Positions 32,980-35,928 of a DNA stretch of 35,928 bases are shown here, in pieces. Position 1 is the first letter of the stretch, and every line of letters begins with the position of its first letter. The notes below the pieces were generated by a model, which was not told where the DNA came from, did no database searches, and saw nothing but the letters and a program-made list of their open reading frames with translations. The DNA comes from Desulfosporosinus sp. I2 (GTDB lineage Bacteria > Bacillota > Desulfitobacteriia > Desulfitobacteriales > Desulfitobacteriaceae). The position numbers and the translations under genes were made by a program. The stretch lies in the NCBI RefSeq assembly GCF_000960765.1, contig NZ_JYNH01000034.1:1-35928 (forward strand), in the 5' to 3' direction.

Positions 32980-33084
32980 GTGACTCTTTAAGAAGATTCA
33001 CCACTTTGTACTGAAGTTTGGAATGATTCAGCGTTCATTGGGTTGAATAGTCAGAAGATGAATGATGTAAGGTGAAGAGTTTTT

Positions 33085-33318
33085 ATGCGAGTAATTAAGG
33101 TATTCGTACTTGTATTGATAGTACTAACGCTGATAGTAGGTTGTTCTTCCAATGTCACAGAAGAACAATCGAAGCTTAGCAAGTCAGAGATTGAAAATGG
33201 TTTGTATTTTATAGATGTTGCAACTAATGCGTTATATGATGATTTAGCGATTAAAATCTTGGAAGTTGTTCAGTCCGCGATAAATTCAAGAACACTGTTA
33301 CAGATAATAGCCCAATAG
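33085..33318 (+). CDS. Small lipoprotein, 77 aa
   Basis: A short protein with a clear lipoprotein signal: MRVIKVFVLVLIVLTLIVGC, with C20 in the LIVGC lipobox, followed by SSNVTEEQSK. The mature part (57 aa) contains GLYFIDVATNALYDDLAIKI and no known domain, so this may be an intact small lipoprotein or the start of a longer gene cut by a deletion. AAGGTGAAG precedes the ATG. The stop codon lies inside a terminator-like hairpin, which favours a natural end. It follows the YCF48-like gene by 105 bp and may be co-expressed. Confidence 0.65.
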   Translation: MRVIKVFVLVLIVLTLIVGCSSNVTEEQSKLSKSEIENGLYFIDVATNALYDDLAIKILEVVQSAINSRTLLQIIAQ

Positions 33319-33357
33319 ATTGATACAAGGCTAAATCAATATATTAGGGCATTTTTG
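33310..33357 (+). terminator. Imperfect terminator overlapping the small lipoprotein's stop
   Basis: The region 33310-33324 pairs with 33335-33350 (GCCC/GGGC, ATTGAT/ATCAAT) with small mismatches, then ATTTTTG. Confidence 0.5.
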
Positions 33358-33364
33358 TTACTAA

Positions 33365-33511
33365 GCCAGCGCATATCAACTTGTGGTTCTGATAATTGTT
33401 CAAGCTTTGGATGCAATTATAGGTTTTAAGATTAGTAATAAGTTTAAAACTTATGGTCCAATGTTGACATCGATTGGAAACCTTATATTTTTCATATGGT
33501 TGATTTATTAG
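33365..33511 (+). pseudogene. Membrane-protein C-terminal fragment
   Basis: The plus frame 33365-33511 has no start codon or ribosome site but encodes a plausible end of a membrane protein: LVVLIIVQALDAIIGFKISN, then KFKTYGPMLTSIGNLIFFIW. Two hydrophobic helices flank a KFKTYGP loop, a pattern I associate with small conserved integral membrane proteins of unknown function. The stretch opens right after a stop at 33362-33364, so only the last 48 codons remain. The rest of 33512-33652 is AT-rich and empty. Confidence 0.4.
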
Positions 33512-33766
33512 ATATTATAATTTTGTCAATTAACTTTTTTATTAATAATAACTATTTTCTAAAAACATTTAGAACTTAATATACTTTAAAATTCAAGGCT
33601 TTATTGCATAAAAACCAAGAGAGTAATAATTTTTATAATGCGAATATAGCAGATGAAACGAATGCCCAAAGTGATGATCGACTTTACTAGGTCCATCAAA
33701 CTTCTCATAAATATGATTACGGCCTGGAGAAAATTGACTATGTTTGGGATGGGGGCGAGAAATGAA

Positions 33767-34180
33767 ATGGAATGGGAGTTTGAGGGCTATACAATAAATA
33801 CCGATAAATCTTTGGTGTCTGTGGATAGGGTAAAGGAATTTTTATCGGATAGTTATTGGGCTAGCGATAGATCGAAAGAGCTTATTGAAAAAACTATAAT
33901 GAATTCATTTTGTTACGTAGTATGTCATGAAGAAGAGCTGGTTGGTTTTGCGCGGGTCGTGTCTGACTATTCAACGATAGTTTGGATTTGTGATGTTTAT
34001 ATAGATAGGAATCACAGGGGAAAAGGGCTCGGTAAGAAATTAATAGAATGTATACTTGAGACCCCGGAGTTCAAAAATATCAGGAGCTCTTTGGTAACTA
34101 GAGATGCGCATAAATTGTACGAGCAATTTGGGTTTGAAAGCGTTGAATCAAGATTTATGACACGAAAGGCATTAGGATAG
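33767..34180 (+). CDS. GNAT-family N-acetyltransferase
   Basis: About 137 aa from ATG 33767. The frame is open from 33653, but those 38 codons lack family similarity and a ribosome site, whereas GGGGGCGAG lies just before 33767. It is a compact GNAT protein: LVGFARVVSDYSTIVWICDV (strands 4-5), YIDRNHRGKGLGKKLIE (acetyl-CoA pyrophosphate loop, Q/RxxGxG/A type), and HKLYEQFGFESV near the end. The motif set is complete. Transfer of acetyl from acetyl-CoA to a small amine or N-terminus is expected, substrate unknown. A strong terminator follows at 34285. Confidence 0.85.
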   Translation: MEWEFEGYTINTDKSLVSVDRVKEFLSDSYWASDRSKELIEKTIMNSFCYVVCHEEELVGFARVVSDYSTIVWICDVYIDRNHRGKGLGKKLIECILETPEFKNIRSSLVTRDAHKLYEQFGFESVESRFMTRKALG

Positions 34181-34284
34181 TATTTAGGGGCCACCGTTCA
34201 TAGCGATCTCTGAACAGAAAAGTGTGGTACTACGGATTTACGACATCAATAAAAATTGCAACAAATAGTCCATCCTACTGCGTG

Positions 34285-34324
34285 TTAAGGGGTATAGCCA
34301 AACCTGGCTATACTCCTTAATTTT
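34285..34324 (+). terminator. Terminator of the GNAT gene
   Basis: The 15-base arms 34285-34299 and 34306-34320 pair with one mismatch, followed by TTTTAT. Confidence 0.8.
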
Positions 34325-34404
34325 ATGTCATTTCCTGTGACGATTGGAGCGCAAATTTCAAAAAACAACTGGCTTAAGCACATGCCAAATACTCAGTCAG
34401 ATGA

Positions 34405-34719
34405 TGTGTCATTAGGGCATTTTGCACCTCAAAACGAAATCCGTTAGGTGTAGGGTGGTATTGGGATTATCCAGATCGATATCCATTATTTCTTCGTCCT
34501 CCGGCAGTGGGTCCTATTAGCGATTTGAAAGAACGGGCCTTGGGCTTTAAACGGGGACTTTTGTTCCAGACCGTCCATCCAATAGCAAGTTCTCTTAACT
34601 GGAAAGGCATGCTAGAGGGAGGGGTTAATCATACGAAAATATTCAGGAAGATACCTGAGTGTATGGAGAACACCAACAACCTTAAAGAAATGTTGTTGGT
34701 AATTTTCACTGGACAATAG
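34405..34719 (+). pseudogene. Unrecognised gene fragment
   Basis: The plus frame open from 34405 (no start codon with a ribosome site; the first GTG is 34507) encodes a protein-like stretch: NPLGVGWYWDYPDRYPLFLR, then PPAVGPISDLKERALGFKRG, and TNNLKEMLLVIFTGQ at the end. The aromatic-rich part looks conserved, but I cannot assign a family. Neighbours on both sides are broken genes, so a truncated remnant is likely. It could instead be a short intact gene starting at GTG 34507. Confidence 0.3.
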
Positions 34720-34796
34720 GTAGCTTGTGAATCTTTTGCTAATATCTGTGCTATAATTCTAATGAAACACAAGAATTGATCAATAGTGAGGGGCCT

Positions 34797-35227
34797 ATGC
34801 AGGAAATAAAATACTATTTTAATGATGTTGATGGAAATATCGAAATTAAAAGGTGTAATAATGCTATACATACATCAAAGGCTCATTTCCACAAAGAAAT
34901 TTCGATTGCTTTGGTGGAAGATGGACACAGCAATGTGGAATTAGGGACTTTATTGAAGAGAATTATTTAACCAATATAATGATAAGTGACCTTTCAAGGA
35001 TTTCAAATATGAGTAAGTATTCCTTAATTAGACAATTTGAAAACAGCCTGGGGCTTTCTCCTCATCAATATATCATCAATCTTCGTGTAAACTATGCGAA
35101 AAATCTTTTGAAAGGCAACAAAAGTATTTCGGAAATTGCAGTAGAAAGTGCATTTTATGACCAAAGCCATTTTATTAAATGCTTTAAAGAATATACAGGG
35201 GTAACACCAAAAAAATATAAGAATTAG
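34797..35227 (+). pseudogene. AraC-family regulator with an internal deletion and frameshift
   Basis: The ATG at 34797 has GAGGGG upstream and encodes the start of an AraC sensor cupin (NAIHTSKAHFHKEISIALVE, then DGHSNVE), which stops at 34968. A second frame, from about 34938, holds the complete C-terminal DNA-binding domain: FIEENYLTNIMISDLSRISN, SKYSLIRQFENSLGLSPHQY, and DQSHFIKCFKEYTGVTPKKY, ending at 35227. About 120 residues between the two parts are missing and the frame is shifted. A terminator and a truncated DUF2000 gene follow, then an EamA gene, an AraC-DUF2000-EamA order. Confidence 0.8.
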
Positions 35228-35280
35228 TATGATGCAATGCAATTTTTTACAATAAAAATGACAATATCTTATTTATAATA

Positions 35281-35325
35281 AGAGGATGATCTTTGTCTTG
35301 GCAAAGGTTATCCTCTAGAGTTTTA
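35281..35325 (+). terminator. Terminator after the AraC remnant
   Basis: The 15-base arms 35281-35295 and 35302-35316 pair with two G-U, followed by AGAGTTTTA. Confidence 0.7.
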
Positions 35326-35378
35326 TGCATAGCCAGAGTGGGCAGTTATAACTATCAAATAAAATGGAGGTTACTTAA

Positions 35379-35549
35379 ATGAAAACAGTGATTATTGTTG
35401 ATAAAGAATTGCCACTTGGTCTTATTGCCAATACATCGGCAGCTTTGGGGCTTAGCCTAGGAAGTAATATTCTGGTTTAGTTGACCCCTGTAAAATTTTA
35501 AACCCTTGCTCAACAAAGCAAAAGCTATGACGATTATGTTAATAATTAA
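35379..35549 (+). pseudogene. DUF2000-family protein, truncated
   Basis: ATG 35379 (TGGAGG upstream) encodes MKTVIIVDKELPLGLIANTS, then AALGLSLGSNILV, ending at TAG 35478-35480. This is the N-terminus of DUF2000, a peptidyl-tRNA-hydrolase-like family of about 135 aa. After the stop the same frame shows QQSKSYDDYVNN ending at 35547-35549, which could be the original C-terminus, so about 90 residues appear to have been deleted from the middle. The second part is a tentative reading. Confidence 0.6.
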
Positions 35550-35579
35550 TAAAATGGAAACTGAAGATGAGGTGAATAT

Positions 35580-35928
35580 GTGAGCAGTAAATTTAAAATA
35601 ATATTTGTTATGATTATTTGGGGTAGCATAGGTGTTTTTGCTCGTAATATTTCAATTTCCCCGATACTACTTGCTTTTAGCAGAGCGATCATCGCACTAC
35701 CAGTTGTTTATATTTTTATTAGGAAGGATAAGCAGAAATTATTCTCCTTTATCCACAACAAAAGTGCAAGGCCTGTTATGCTAAGTGGTATGTTAATCGG
35801 GCTTGCTTGGGTCGCACTCTTTATGGCATACCGCTTTACAAGCGTAGCCAATGCAACCTTGGCATACAATATGTGTCCCATTTATGTGTTGATTTTGGCA
35901 CCAATCCTATTAAAGGAAAAACTCTCAT
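35580..35928 (+). CDS. EamA/DMT-family transporter, partial (runs off the window)
   Basis: The start is GTG 35580 with GAGGTGA upstream (35569-35575); 116 codons are visible and the frame is open to the end. The sequence is a typical first EamA repeat: KIIFVMIIWGSIGVFARNIS, then LLAFSRAIIALPVVYIFIR, SGMLIGLAWVALFMAYRFTS and NATLAYNMCPIYVLILAPIL, ending at LLKEKLS, the conserved end of the repeat. About five helices are present of an expected ten. It is the third EamA gene here and lies downstream of the AraC and DUF2000 remnants, its probable former regulator and neighbour. Confidence 0.88.
   Translation, partial: MSSKFKIIFVMIIWGSIGVFARNISISPILLAFSRAIIALPVVYIFIRKDKQKLFSFIHNKSARPVMLSGMLIGLAWVALFMAYRFTSVANATLAYNMCPIYVLILAPILLKEKLS

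Overview
The window looks like the chromosome of an anaerobic, low-to-mid GC Gram-positive of the Clostridia, most like the Desulfosporosinus/Desulfitobacterium group. I infer this from strong AGGAGG-type ribosome sites, frequent GTG and TTG starts, AT-rich spacers, and the families present: repeats resembling DUF2680, VanW with an Ig-like domain, AzlCD with a MocR regulator, CDGSH proteins and LarA-like enzymes. No rRNA, tRNA, CRISPR array or intact transposase was seen. The assignment is inference only.

Layout. 1-3830: a small minus-strand ORF, then a DeoR regulator with two tandem DegT/DnrJ/EryC1/StrS aminotransferases. 3900-5960: a decayed stretch with a phosphopantetheinyl transferase fragment fused to an internally deleted Ig-VanW gene, an intact secreted repeat protein, and a frameshifted LysR remnant. 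6140-7229: a small unknown protein and a tri-domain CDGSH Fe-S protein. 7428-21653: a co-directional sugar-acid locus of about 14 kb. 21776-24194: an EamA transporter and an MBL-fold hydrolase. 24270-26818: a broken unknown gene, an AraC regulator and a second, GC-rich EamA transporter. 27056-31006: an oxidoreductase stump, azlCD divergent from a MocR-type regulator, and a PhzF-like gene. 31339-35480: a second decayed zone with VOC, YafY-type regulator, membrane-protein, AraC and DUF2000 remnants among a few intact genes. The window ends inside a third EamA transporter.

The central locus encodes a complete ABC sugar importer (ATPase, lipoprotein binding protein, two permeases), PucR/CdaR-like and RpiR-like regulators, two FGGY kinases of gluconokinase type, an IlvD/Edd-family dehydratase, a KDPG/KDPGal-type aldolase, a short NAD-type 6-phosphogluconate dehydrogenase, and a LarA-family protein retaining the nickel-pincer residues. 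Together they suggest import of an aldonate or its epimer, C2 epimerisation by a nickel-pincer enzyme, and two outlets: oxidative decarboxylation through Gnd, and dehydration plus aldol cleavage (Entner-Doudoroff style). The second kinase carries a +1 frameshift in a run of eight A, with its conserved C-terminus still readable downstream.

A second theme is gene decay by internal deletion: at least eight genes keep a start region or a C-terminus but have lost a middle or an end. One 36-bp palindrome sits inside a remnant of a REP-associated (Y1/HUH) transposase between rpiR and the first kinase.
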